Below are positions 34,556-42,833 of a DNA stretch of 64,000 bases, one piece after another. The position numbers were made by a program, and so were the translations under genes. The stretch is from Opitutaceae bacterium (GTDB lineage: Bacteria > Verrucomicrobiota > Verrucomicrobiia > Opitutales > Opitutaceae), in NCBI GenBank assembly GCA_041395105.1, contig JAWLBB010000002.1, forward strand, positions 186,001 through 250,000, given 5' to 3'. Positions within the stretch are counted from its first letter, which is position 1; each line of letters begins with the position of its first letter. A model generated the notes under the pieces. It saw only the letters and a program-made list of their open reading frames with translations. It ran no database searches and had not been told where the DNA came from.

Positions 34556-35863
34556 TCAACCGTCCTGAAGCATTCCCTGATTGGGAGATTCAGCGAAGTG
34601 AAGGCGTTCCATCACCTCACCCAGGAGGTAGATCGAACCGGTCACCAACACGGTATCGCCGGGAGCCCCCACCGAGCAGTCTCCTGGGGAGGGAAAGAGC
34701 TGCGCCAGGTTCGATCGGTGAACGATTCCCGGGAATCCCTCCGGTACGAGCGTCTCCAGTTCGCCGAACCCGGTGGCCCGGGGTTGATGCGGCACGACCA
34801 GGAACAGTTCGGCGGCATACTCCGCGAGAACGGCAAGCAGAGCGACCGCCCGAGGACGGCCCAGGCATCCGACCACCACCTTCGGTTTGCACCCGTTCAG
34901 CGCCACCAGGTGGGCCAGATTGGCGGCCAGCCACGCGGCCGCATCCACATTGTGAGCCGCATCGAGGATGAGATGACGGCCTCCCACCTCCATCCGTTGC
35001 CAGCGCCCCGGCCAACTGACACCACCCAGCCCCGCTTTGAGCGCGGCCTCCGGGATTTCGAATCGATCCGTGAGTCGCCTGCAGATCAGGGTCGCTGTAC
35101 CCGCGTTGATGCGCTGATAGTCACCCTCCAGGTTGGTCCTCGGATAATCGTCGATATGTTCGCCGAAGTGTTCGTCAACCGGGAACAGGGGCGATCCGCG
35201 TTCCAGACAGACCGACCGGATGACGTCCTCCGCTTCATCGGGAACCTGGCCGAGAACCAGCGGAATACCCGACTTGATGATCCCGGCTTTCTCCGCCGCA
35301 ATTCGGGCGATGGTATCCCCCAGGATCTCGCAATGATCGAGGCCGATCGAGGTGATTGCGGTCACCGCCGGCCGGACGACATTGGTTGCATCGAGCCGGC
35401 CACCCAGGCCGACTTCGATCACTCCGACATCGACCCGCGCGCGGGCAAAGTGGAGAAAGGCCATCGCCGTCATGAACTCAAAAAAACTTGGATGATCCTC
35501 CGGGTCGATCCGGGCCATGGCCTCGGCCACGTGCTGCAATTCCCGCGTATAGGCCACGATTTCATTTTCATGGAGAATCTCCCGGTTGACCTGAATCCTC
35601 TCACCCTGCCGGACAAGATGCGGCGAGGTGAAGAGCCCGACTTTCAGACCGGTTTGCCGGAGGATGGAGTCAACCATTGCAGCAACCGATCCTTTGCCAT
35701 TGGTGCCGGCAATATGCACCACCGGATACGCTCTTTCCGGATGCCCGAGCCGTTCGGACAATAGCCGCATCCGATCGATGCCGAACTTGGCACCATGGTG
35801 CTTGAGACTGAAGAGATAATCCCGGACTGCGGGGTAATCGATGAGATCGGGAGAACGATTCAC
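34556..35863 (-). CDS. folC: Dihydrofolate synthase/folylpolyglutamate synthase
   Basis: Adds glutamate to dihydropteroate and to tetrahydrofolates in the cytoplasm. 435 residues from a GTG start. The P-loop VVHIAGTNGKGSVAAM is near 47-62, GLFTSPHLVRQGERI is the omega-loop region, EVGLGGRLDATNV is the Mur-ligase metal segment, and HNVDAAAWL lies in the C-terminal domain. It follows accD by 62 bases, the same accD-folC order seen in many bacteria. Confidence 0.95.
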   Translation of the reverse strand: MNRSPDLIDYPAVRDYLFSLKHHGAKFGIDRMRLLSERLGHPERAYPVVHIAGTNGKGSVAAMVDSILRQTGLKVGLFTSPHLVRQGERIQVNREILHENEIVAYTRELQHVAEAMARIDPEDHPSFFEFMTAMAFLHFARARVDVGVIEVGLGGRLDATNVVRPAVTAITSIGLDHCEILGDTIARIAAEKAGIIKSGIPLVLGQVPDEAEDVIRSVCLERGSPLFPVDEHFGEHIDDYPRTNLEGDYQRINAGTATLICRRLTDRFEIPEAALKAGLGGVSWPGRWQRMEVGGRHLILDAAHNVDAAAWLAANLAHLVALNGCKPKVVVGCLGRPRAVALLAVLAEYAAELFLVVPHQPRATGFGELETLVPEGFPGIVHRSNLAQLFPSPGDCSVGAPGDTVLVTGSIYLLGEVMERLHFAESPNQGMLQDG

Positions 35864-35925
35864 AATCGCGGACGCTGGCGAAGGCGCCGATTCAGAGCAA
35901 GCCCGACCGATTGGACCGAGTCCGG

Positions 35926-36795
35926 CTACTTGCCCGCCATCACCGCACCCTTCGGGTCGAAACCGAAGAGCAGAAGCAGATCCCTGAGCCGTTCCCGCAT
36001 TTCCGTTCGGGGAACAATCTGGTCAATCAGTCCATGCCTCAAGAGGAACTCCGAGCTCTGGAATCCGTCAGGAAGATCCTGTTGAGTCGTTTCCTTGATG
36101 ACCCGGGGACCCGCGAACCCGATCAGGGCGCCGGGCTCCGCCAGGTTGACGTCGCCGAGCACGGCAAAACTGGCTGTCACGCCCCCGGTAGTCGGATTGG
36201 TCAACACGGAGAAGAACGGCAACCCGGCATCATCCAATCGGGCGAGGGCGGCACTCGTTTTGGCCATCTGCATCAGGCTGAGAATGCCTTCCTGCATCCG
36301 GGCACCGCCGGAAGCCGAGAAGATGACCAGCGGTATCTTGCGCTCAACGGCCCGTTCGATCGCCCGCGTGATCTTCTCACCCACGACCGATCCCATCGAA
36401 CCGGCACTGAATCGGAAGTCCATGACCGCCAATGAAATAGGAATCTGATGGATCGCCCCCACCCCACAGACAACCCCCTCCGGAAGACCACTGCTCTTCT
36501 GGTATTTTTTCAGTCGCTCCGGATAGGGCACCGCATCGACGAACTCGAGAGGGTCCATCGGCAGCAAGCCGACGTCGAACTCCTCAAAGCTTCCCTCATC
36601 GAGCAGAAAACGGATCCGGTCCTCGGAAGTGATCGGGAAATGATAGCCACTACCCGGGACAACCTGTTGGTTGGCATCAAGTTCCTTTGCAAAGACGAGT
36701 TCTCCGGAGACCGGGCACTTCTTCCAGAGTCCCTCGGGAATGTCCCGCTTGCGAACAGTAACGGTTGAATACTTAGGTTTACTGAAAAGCGCCAT
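35926..36795 (-). CDS. accD: Acetyl-CoA carboxylase carboxyltransferase beta subunit, zinc ribbon degenerate
   Basis: 289 residues, carboxyltransferase half of acetyl-CoA carboxylase for fatty acid synthesis. The catalytic crotonase-like core is intact: MDFRFSAGSMGSVVGEK, FSASGGARMQEG, LTNPTTGGVTASFA, GFAGPRVIKET. The N-terminal zinc ribbon normally has four Cys in two CxxC pairs. Here only C27 remains: the first pair reads CPVS (S30) and the second, in VVPGSGYHF, has V46 and S49. The overall spacing is kept, so the fold may persist without zinc. accA is not in the window. Confidence 0.95.
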   Translation of the reverse strand: MALFSKPKYSTVTVRKRDIPEGLWKKCPVSGELVFAKELDANQQVVPGSGYHFPITSEDRIRFLLDEGSFEEFDVGLLPMDPLEFVDAVPYPERLKKYQKSSGLPEGVVCGVGAIHQIPISLAVMDFRFSAGSMGSVVGEKITRAIERAVERKIPLVIFSASGGARMQEGILSLMQMAKTSAALARLDDAGLPFFSVLTNPTTGGVTASFAVLGDVNLAEPGALIGFAGPRVIKETTQQDLPDGFQSSEFLLRHGLIDQIVPRTEMRERLRDLLLLFGFDPKGAVMAGK

Positions 36796-36864
36796 GAAAT
36801 GAATTCCGCTCAGATTGGATTCGAGAACCCGTTTCCACCAACTCTCACCACCCGACCCGCCCCC

Positions 36865-37596
36865 TCACCCATGGCCAATGGTGGCAACATCAAGCGCCCT
36901 CAGCCCGGAACGGCGAAGGACCAGTGCACAAGCGTTGAGGGTGGAACCGGTGGTGAAAACATCGTCGATGATGATGTGACGTTGATCGGTCAGTATCTGG
37001 GCATCCGCCGCCAAGGCAAAGGCATTTTTCAGGTTGGTCTGCCGCTCCCGGCGGGAGAATCGGGTCTGGGAAACCGTATCTTCCACTCGAATCAAAAGAT
37101 CTGCCACCCGCGTGCCCTCTCCCACCGCCCGGGCGAGGGCGTGCGCCATGACCTCACTCTGGTTGTAGCCACGTTCCCTCCGTTTCCGGGGATGCAGGGG
37201 TACCGGCACCAGCACAGCCCCACGGAGAAAATCGGTGAAGCCCGGGCTTTCGATCGCGAGCCGGACCAGATCTCCCACCACGTATTCCGCCCGCTCATAC
37301 TTGAAGGCGATGATCAGTGAGCGGACCGGGCCCTGGAAGAGAGCCGCGGTTCGGCCGGTTCCATAAACCGGGTCGAGGTGGAGACAATGCGGACAGGTCC
37401 TGGCCGATTCGACTGCCCCGAAAACCGGATAACCGCAGGTGTCGCATCGGGGTGCCACCGCATGGACAACCCGGCGACCACAGGTTTGGCAGAGGTGTCG
37501 AAAACTGTCCCCGTTCACCGCCCGGCCGCAATTGAGACAACTCCGGGGGAAGATCACATCCAGGAATCCGCCGACCCACTGTCCGCGTTTCCTCAT
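36865..37596 (-). CDS. comF: ComF family phosphoribosyltransferase-like protein
   Basis: 243 residues from MRKRGQW, one base after the truA stop. The N-terminus has a double zinc-finger-like array with eight cysteines in CxxC pairs (C20/23, 36/39, 51/54, 68/71). The C-terminal type I PRTase domain has VLVPVPLHPRKRRERGYNQSE-type residues (PVPLHP, RGYNQSE) and the PRPP motif HIIIDDVFTTGSTL. ComF relatives take part in DNA uptake in competent bacteria or salvage-like roles. No other competence gene is nearby. Confidence 0.92.
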   Translation of the reverse strand: MRKRGQWVGGFLDVIFPRSCLNCGRAVNGDSFRHLCQTCGRRVVHAVAPRCDTCGYPVFGAVESARTCPHCLHLDPVYGTGRTAALFQGPVRSLIIAFKYERAEYVVGDLVRLAIESPGFTDFLRGAVLVPVPLHPRKRRERGYNQSEVMAHALARAVGEGTRVADLLIRVEDTVSQTRFSRRERQTNLKNAFALAADAQILTDQRHIIIDDVFTTGSTLNACALVLRRSGLRALDVATIGHG

Positions 37597-37597
37597 A

Positions 37598-38389
37598 TCA
37601 AGAATTACTTGGCACCTCCGGACGCAGTGGCCCCGAAGGTCCGGCCTCCCCGTCGCTTCGATAAAAGACCTTCTCAAGAAACAAACCGTGGGCCGGAGCG
37701 GTCTCGATCAGCGGAATGCGGTGACCGGAGGTCAGGACACGACTGACCTCCGCAACCGACAGGCGCCCCAAACCCACTTTCAGAAGGGTTCCAACCAGGC
37801 TGCGTGCCATATGATAGAGAAACCCGCTCGCCTCAACCGTGATCCGGATCCGACGCCCCCGGCGGGAGATCCGCAGGCACCGCAGATCTTTGACGGTATC
37901 CTCAATTTCATCACCATTGGACGCCCCAAACGGGGCGAAGTCGTGCCGGCCGATCAGGACAGCGGCGGCCGCCCTCATGAGGCCGAGATCCAGCGGCCCC
38001 GGCAAGGCGAGGCACCAGGCCGCTTCGTGAGGTTCGGCCCGCCCCAGGATGATCCGGTAATGATAGCGCTTCCCGGTCGCATCAAAACGGGCGTGAAATC
38101 CGTCCGCCACCTGCACGGTCGATTTCACCAGAACAGTCGGCGGCAGATGGGTGCCCAGGGCCCCGGTCAACCGCGTTCCTCCATGCCTCCACTCGCCGTC
38201 GAAATGGAATACCTGCCCCACGGCGTGAACCCCGGTATCCGTGCGCCCACTGCCATGGATGCGCACCGGACGCCGGAAAACCGATGCCAGGGCGTCTTCG
38301 ATCGCATCCTGAACCGAAAGGGCATTGGCCTGACTCTGCCAGCCATGAAAGGCCCCTCCATCATAGGCACAGACACACTTCCAACGCAT
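37598..38389 (-). CDS. truA: tRNA pseudouridine synthase A
   Basis: Modifies U38-U40 in the tRNA anticodon stem. 263 residues, the usual length. Start MRWKCVCAYDGGAFHGWQ, catalytic aspartate D51 in GSGRTDTGVHAVGQ, and the FDATGKRYHYRI and GFLYHMARSLVGTLL segments are all present. Lies 6 bases after ruvX and 1 base before comF in the manC-to-folC run. Confidence 0.96.
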   Translation of the reverse strand: MRWKCVCAYDGGAFHGWQSQANALSVQDAIEDALASVFRRPVRIHGSGRTDTGVHAVGQVFHFDGEWRHGGTRLTGALGTHLPPTVLVKSTVQVADGFHARFDATGKRYHYRIILGRAEPHEAAWCLALPGPLDLGLMRAAAAVLIGRHDFAPFGASNGDEIEDTVKDLRCLRISRRGRRIRITVEASGFLYHMARSLVGTLLKVGLGRLSVAEVSRVLTSGHRIPLIETAPAHGLFLEKVFYRSDGEAGPSGPLRPEVPSNS

Positions 38390-38395
38390 GATCCT

Positions 38396-38839
38396 TCAGC
38401 CTCCCTCCCCTTCGGGTGCCCACATTTCGAGACCCGTCCGTTGGTCGAGGAAATCCTGAAGGATGACGGCGGCCGCCATCGAATCGATCTTTCCCGAACG
38501 GCGAAGGGCGTCGTCGCGACCCTTCGGCAACGAGGTCCGCACCGTTTCCGTGGTCAATCGTTCATCCACCCGATGGACGGGCAGATCGAAACGGGCGGAA
38601 AGCTCGTCGATGAAGACATCGACCTCGCGCGCCTTGAAGCCGGCGGTCCCGTCCATGTTCAGCGGGTAACCGACAACCAGGTCGCTGATCCGGCGATCCT
38701 GAAGGATCTTTGCCAAACGGACAAATCCCTCGGCGCGATCGATCGCATCGAGCGCCGGCAGGGGCGTGGCCACGCCGATCTCGTCCCCGTAACTCAATCC
38801 GATCCGGCGTTCGCCATAGTCGATTCCGAGACAACGCAT
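38396..38839 (-). CDS. ruvX: Putative Holliday junction resolvase / pre-16S rRNA nuclease YqgF
   Basis: 147 residues with an RNase-H fold. D7 in LGIDYGERRIGLS, VVGYPLNMDG, and VDERLTTETV are the conserved acidic and glycine motifs; the third acidic residue is in KIDSMAAAVILQDFL. In E. coli the protein processes the 5' end of 16S rRNA; a resolvase role was proposed earlier. It is followed by truA, an RNA-modifying enzyme. Confidence 0.94.
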   Translation of the reverse strand: MRCLGIDYGERRIGLSYGDEIGVATPLPALDAIDRAEGFVRLAKILQDRRISDLVVGYPLNMDGTAGFKAREVDVFIDELSARFDLPVHRVDERLTTETVRTSLPKGRDDALRRSGKIDSMAAAVILQDFLDQRTGLEMWAPEGEGG

Positions 38840-38869
38840 GACAAGTGTTAATGAACCCGAACCGGGAAA

Positions 38870-39958
38870 TCAGAGCAGGTGACGATAGGCCGGATCCCGG
38901 CCCAGCCTGGTGACCAGATCCTTGATTCTCTGCGATTCCCCACGCGGACAGACCAGGGTGGCATCGGCTGTATGAATCACCACCAGATCGTCGCAACCGA
39001 TCAGAGCAACGAGGTGACCCTCTCCGGAAACCACGATATTGCCCGTCCCACTCTCAATCATGACCTGCCCCCGCACCGCATTGCCGTCGCCGACGTTCTT
39101 CATATGGCGCGCCGCCGCCGGCCAGGACCCGACATCGTCCCATTCAAAACCCGCCGGAATCGTCACCACATTGTCCGCCTTCTCCATGATGGCAAAATCC
39201 ACGGAAATCCGACGCAGACCCGGAAAGAATTCCCTGAGAACGGTCGCGAAATCCCCACCCGCCGCCAGGGCGGTCTCGATCGTCCGAAATCCTTCGCGCA
39301 GTTCCGGGGCGTGCCTTTCGAAGGCCTCTTCAATCGTGGAGACCTGCCAGACGAAGATGCCCCCATTCCAGAAATAGTCGCCGGAAGCCAGATAAGCCTT
39401 TGCCGTTTCCAGATCCGGCTTTTCCACGAAACGCCGGACCCGGTAGACACTCTGCTCCGCCGCGGTGGAGCAAGGCTCGCCCCGCTGGATATAACCATAT
39501 CCGGTGGCCGGCTCCGTCGGGACAATCCCCAGGGTGACCAGCACCGGATCGGCTTCAGCGGCTTCAAAGGCTGCCTCGAGCGAGGTTCGAAAGGCGGCGC
39601 CATCGCGGATGACGTGATCCGCGGGCAGCATGGCCAGGGTGGCTGTCGCGCAACGGCTTCTGACCATGAGGGCCGCCAGACCGACAGCGGCCGCCGTATC
39701 TCGGCCTTCCGGTTCGGCCACGATATTCTCGGCCGGAAGATGCGGGCAAGCCTCCCTTACGGCGGCGATCTGCTCGCGATTGGTCAGGATGAGGACGTTT
39801 TCCAGCGGGACCAGCCCCGGCAAACGATTGATCGTCTGGACAAGCATCGGCTCTTCGCCGGCAATCGGGAGTAATTGCTTCGGCCGCCGAAGCCGGCTTT
39901 CCGGCCAGAAACGCTCTCCCTTCCCTCCGGCCATGACCACCACAAATCGATTCTTCAT
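38870..39958 (-). CDS. manC: Mannose-1-phosphate guanylyltransferase
   Basis: Makes GDP-mannose from GTP and mannose-1-phosphate for glycan synthesis. 362 residues from MKNRFVVVMAGG. The nucleotide-binding VMAGGKGERFWPESR is at 8-22, RRPKQLL follows, then AMLPADHVI, FVEKPD and FWNGGIFVW. It lacks the C-terminal isomerase domain of bifunctional ManC, so it is the short monofunctional form. First gene of the housekeeping run, and possible source of donor for the nearby glycan locus. Confidence 0.94.
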   Translation of the reverse strand: MKNRFVVVMAGGKGERFWPESRLRRPKQLLPIAGEEPMLVQTINRLPGLVPLENVLILTNREQIAAVREACPHLPAENIVAEPEGRDTAAAVGLAALMVRSRCATATLAMLPADHVIRDGAAFRTSLEAAFEAAEADPVLVTLGIVPTEPATGYGYIQRGEPCSTAAEQSVYRVRRFVEKPDLETAKAYLASGDYFWNGGIFVWQVSTIEEAFERHAPELREGFRTIETALAAGGDFATVLREFFPGLRRISVDFAIMEKADNVVTIPAGFEWDDVGSWPAAARHMKNVGDGNAVRGQVMIESGTGNIVVSGEGHLVALIGCDDLVVIHTADATLVCPRGESQRIKDLVTRLGRDPAYRHLL

Positions 39959-40069
39959 CCGCGTTACCATCTGTTCGCCGGCCGGACAGGTCAACGAGGA
40001 AGACCGGAGGCAAGGGACCGGTTGACGCACCCCGAAATCCCGGCTTCCTTTCATCCACTGCCCGTTCCC

Positions 40070-41257
40070 ATGCCCGCCCGATCCGATTCCGACTCACCCG
40101 ACTCTTCCGCTCCCGCCGCAAAGCTCTCGGCAGAGGAGACTGTCCGCTACAGTCGCCACCTCATGCTGCCGGAGATCGGTCTGGAGGGTCAAAGCCGATT
40201 GAAGCAGGCGAAGGTTCTGGTCGTGGGCGCCGGTGGTTTGGGGAGCCCTGCCGCCATATACCTGGCGGCAGCCGGCATAGGAACAATCGGACTGGCCGAT
40301 TTCGACCAGGTCGAAGCCCATAATCTACAGCGCCAGATCCTTCATCGCGACCGGGATCTTGGTCGGGCCAAGACCGAATCCGGACGGGATGCCCTTGCCG
40401 AATGGAATCCGCACCTCGTCGTGCGACTGCATCCGGAGGGCGTGACTCCGGACAACGCCGTCGAGCTCTTCTCGGCCTACGACTTCATTCTCGATGGCAG
40501 CGACAATTTCCCGACCCGCTACCTGACCGCCGACGCCGCCCATCTCGCCCGGCGACCACTCGTCTACGGCAGCCTCTTCCGCTTCCAGGGCCAGGTCAGC
40601 GTTTTCGACACGGCGAGAGGCGGCCCCTGCTACCGATGCCTCTTCCCCGAAGCACCGACCGGGGAGGCCGTCCCCAACTGCGCGGAAGCCGGAGTCCTCG
40701 GCGCCCTGTGCGGAGTGATCGGCAGCCTTCAGGCCACCGAGACCATCAAGCGGATTCTGGACATCGGCCAGGGCCTGAGCGGCACCCTGCTCATTGTGGA
40801 TGCCCTCGACCTGCATTTTCAAAAAATCCGCATCCGGAAGAATCCGGACTGTCCGCTTTGCTCGGTCTCGCCAGGCATCACCTCCCTGGCCTCCCACCGC
40901 AAACCACCACCCGACCCGCCCCCCATGAGCACGGACCTGCCGTTCGAAATGGACCCCGCCGAAGTCCACCTCCTGCTTCAGTCGGACCCCCTTTCCATGG
41001 TCCTCGATGTCCGTGAACCCTATGAACGGGCGATCTGCCGGATCGACGACTCCCTCGACCTGCCCATGGGGCAGATTCCCGGCTCACTGGATCAGATACC
41101 CGAGGATCGAACCCTCCTCGTTCTCTGTCACCACGGCCACCGCAGTGCAAGGGTCGTCCAGTTTCTGCGCGCCCGCGGCTACGAGAAGGTCGTCAATATC
41201 CGCGGCGGCATCGATGCGTGGTCACGGACCGTCGATCCGAAGATCCCCCGTTATTAG
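40070..41257 (+). CDS. moeB: ThiF/MoeB adenylyltransferase fused to rhodanese domain
   Basis: 395 residues. The E1-like domain (about 20-275) has VVGAGGLGSPAAIYLAAAG with the ATP-binding glycines at 53-58, DNFPTRYLT, the CYRCLFP and CPLC zinc cysteines, and the conserved VPNCAEAGVLG cysteine. The rhodanese domain (about 295-390) has the active-site loop CHHGHRS with its persulfide-forming Cys. It activates the C-terminal glycine of a ubiquitin-like sulfur carrier (MoaD or ThiS). The fusion is like eukaryotic MOCS3 and many bacterial homologues. No moa or thi gene is adjacent. Confidence 0.93.
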   Translation: MPARSDSDSPDSSAPAAKLSAEETVRYSRHLMLPEIGLEGQSRLKQAKVLVVGAGGLGSPAAIYLAAAGIGTIGLADFDQVEAHNLQRQILHRDRDLGRAKTESGRDALAEWNPHLVVRLHPEGVTPDNAVELFSAYDFILDGSDNFPTRYLTADAAHLARRPLVYGSLFRFQGQVSVFDTARGGPCYRCLFPEAPTGEAVPNCAEAGVLGALCGVIGSLQATETIKRILDIGQGLSGTLLIVDALDLHFQKIRIRKNPDCPLCSVSPGITSLASHRKPPPDPPPMSTDLPFEMDPAEVHLLLQSDPLSMVLDVREPYERAICRIDDSLDLPMGQIPGSLDQIPEDRTLLVLCHHGHRSARVVQFLRARGYEKVVNIRGGIDAWSRTVDPKIPRY

Positions 41258-41300
41258 GACCAGGCCGCGGCAGGGCCCAACGGTCGGAAGGGCACACCCT

Positions 41301-42215
41301 TCAGTCCGTGTATTTCACGCCCGGATACGCGCTGAGGTAGTCTTCAAAAGCCCGCTTCAATCGCCTGGATACCGTGCCGGCTCCCGTGCGGTAGCCCTTC
41401 CCGCCGATCCCCGCAACCGGCACGATATCACGGGTGGTCGATGCGATGAAACATTCGTCAAAGGCCTCGATCTCCGTGCCCGGGATTCTCCGTTCAATCA
41501 GTTGGAGGCCCTCGGGGCGCTCGATCCGGTAAAGGAGCAATTGCCGCGTCACTCCGCCCAGGATACCGCTGGACAGGGGTGGCGTCACCACCCGGCTGCC
41601 CTTGACAAAAAACAGATTGGCGGTGGCGGCCTCGGTCACATCCCCGGCCTGATTGAACATGACGACATCATCGGCTCCCGCCTCCTTCGCCTCCCGCAGG
41701 CAAAGGAGATTGTTCATATAGTTTCCGGTCTTCGAAGAGGGATCCACCGCCGTCCGCAGATTGCGCTGAAAACGCCGGGCCGGATGCAGACGGAGTCCGC
41801 CTTCCAATTGGGCCGGGCTCAATTCGGTCAGCTTCTGCACATAAAGGAAATAGCGGGCCCGATCGGCCAAAGCGGAATCCAGACCGATCGGTCCGCTGCC
41901 GCGCGAGATCTGTAGGCGGATATAGCAGGCGCCCGACCATGAAGTCACCTGCCTGTAGGCCGCGATCGTCCGGGCGATTTCCCGGATCGCCGTTGATCGG
42001 TCCACCGGAAGGACGAGGCCGATCGCTCCGGCGGAACGCTCCAGACGTTCCCAATGCTCACCAAAGGCGAAGACGTGCTCGCCAAACGTCCGCCAGACTT
42101 CATAAACCGAATCTCCATAAAGAAAACCCCGATCCAGCGGGGAGATCGAGGGTTGGGAGGCATCGTGAAGCATCCCGTTTGAATTGGCCTGGATATAGGG
42201 CATCGATATTTCCAT
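41301..42215 (-). CDS. Class IV PLP-dependent aminotransferase
   Basis: 304 residues from MEISMPYIQANS; the longer frame upstream would run into a terminator stem. PLP lysine K162 in DPSSKTGNYMNNL, the PLDRGFLYGDSVYEVWR opening, DVTEAATANLFFV and FIASTTRDIVPV are typical of the D-amino-acid/branched-chain/aminodeoxychorismate lyase class. Substrate preference (IlvE, Dat or PabC) cannot be fixed from the motifs. Stands alone between convergent moeB and the H1-like gene. Confidence 0.88.
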   Translation of the reverse strand: MEISMPYIQANSNGMLHDASQPSISPLDRGFLYGDSVYEVWRTFGEHVFAFGEHWERLERSAGAIGLVLPVDRSTAIREIARTIAAYRQVTSWSGACYIRLQISRGSGPIGLDSALADRARYFLYVQKLTELSPAQLEGGLRLHPARRFQRNLRTAVDPSSKTGNYMNNLLCLREAKEAGADDVVMFNQAGDVTEAATANLFFVKGSRVVTPPLSSGILGGVTRQLLLYRIERPEGLQLIERRIPGTEIEAFDECFIASTTRDIVPVAGIGGKGYRTGAGTVSRRLKRAFEDYLSAYPGVKYTD

Positions 42216-42235
42216 GAGGATGGTCGCTTCCCCGG

Positions 42236-42274
42236 AAAAAGGAAAGCCCGGCCGCATCGCAGCCGGGCTCTTTA
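42236..42274 (-). terminator. Rho-independent terminator of the H1-like gene
   Basis: Stem AAAGCCCGGC/GCCGGGCT with a GATGCG-type loop. Read on the minus strand it is followed by TTTCCTTTTTCC. It lies 20 bases after the H1-like stop codon and upstream of the aminotransferase start. Confidence 0.82.
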
Positions 42275-42293
42275 ATGGAGAATTCTGTCGACC

Positions 42294-42734
42294 TCAGCTC
42301 TTCTTGGTGAGACCGGCTGCTTTCTTGATGTTCTGAACGGTCGGAACGGAAACACCGAACTGAGCCGCCACCGCACCGCTGGTTGCCCCGCCCTTGACTG
42401 CCGCGATGACGCCATCGCGGATTTCCGGCGTGATCGTGGTCCGCTTGCGGCGCCCGCCCGCCTTCCTGGCAGCCTTCTTGGCAGGCGCCTTTTTCGCGGC
42501 CTTTGCCGGTGCTTTCTTGGCGGCCTTCGGAGCCTTCCTGCTCGACGACCTGGCGGCCGCTTTGCGCTTGGTTCGGGTCGCCTTCTTCGGAGCACCAAGA
42601 CCCTGTAATTTCTTGATCAGATCAGAACGACTCTCGTATCCCAGCATCGAATGGAGATTCTCAAGCATTGATTGCCCGAGTGCTTCGAGTTTTGATTTCT
42701 GATGATCGATCTCTTTGAGAATTTCAGTTAACAT
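42294..42734 (-). CDS. Histone H1-like DNA-binding protein with C-terminal HTH
   Basis: 146 residues in three parts. Residues 1-48 are an amphipathic helical segment (MLTEILKEIDHQKSKLEALG). Residues 50-98 are a Lys/Ala/Pro-rich tail with AAKKAPAK-type repeats like histone H1 and its bacterial mimics. Residues 100-143 form a predicted helix-turn-helix (ITPEIRDGVIAAVKGG, SGAVAAQFGVSVPTVQNIKK). It is probably a nucleoid-associated protein able to bind DNA loosely through the tail and more specifically through the HTH. AT-rich upstream bases (TTATAGC just before the start) and a strong terminator suggest good expression. Confidence 0.75.
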   Translation of the reverse strand: MLTEILKEIDHQKSKLEALGQSMLENLHSMLGYESRSDLIKKLQGLGAPKKATRTKRKAAARSSSRKAPKAAKKAPAKAAKKAPAKKAARKAGGRRKRTTITPEIRDGVIAAVKGGATSGAVAAQFGVSVPTVQNIKKAAGLTKKS

Positions 42735-42833
42735 AAGCTATAATTTATCAAAGCACATTCAATAAAGGCAATCCTATTTCGATCTGTCTTTTCCTATACA
42801 ACCGTATCTGCGTCAGGCTCGCCCCGCTCCAGA

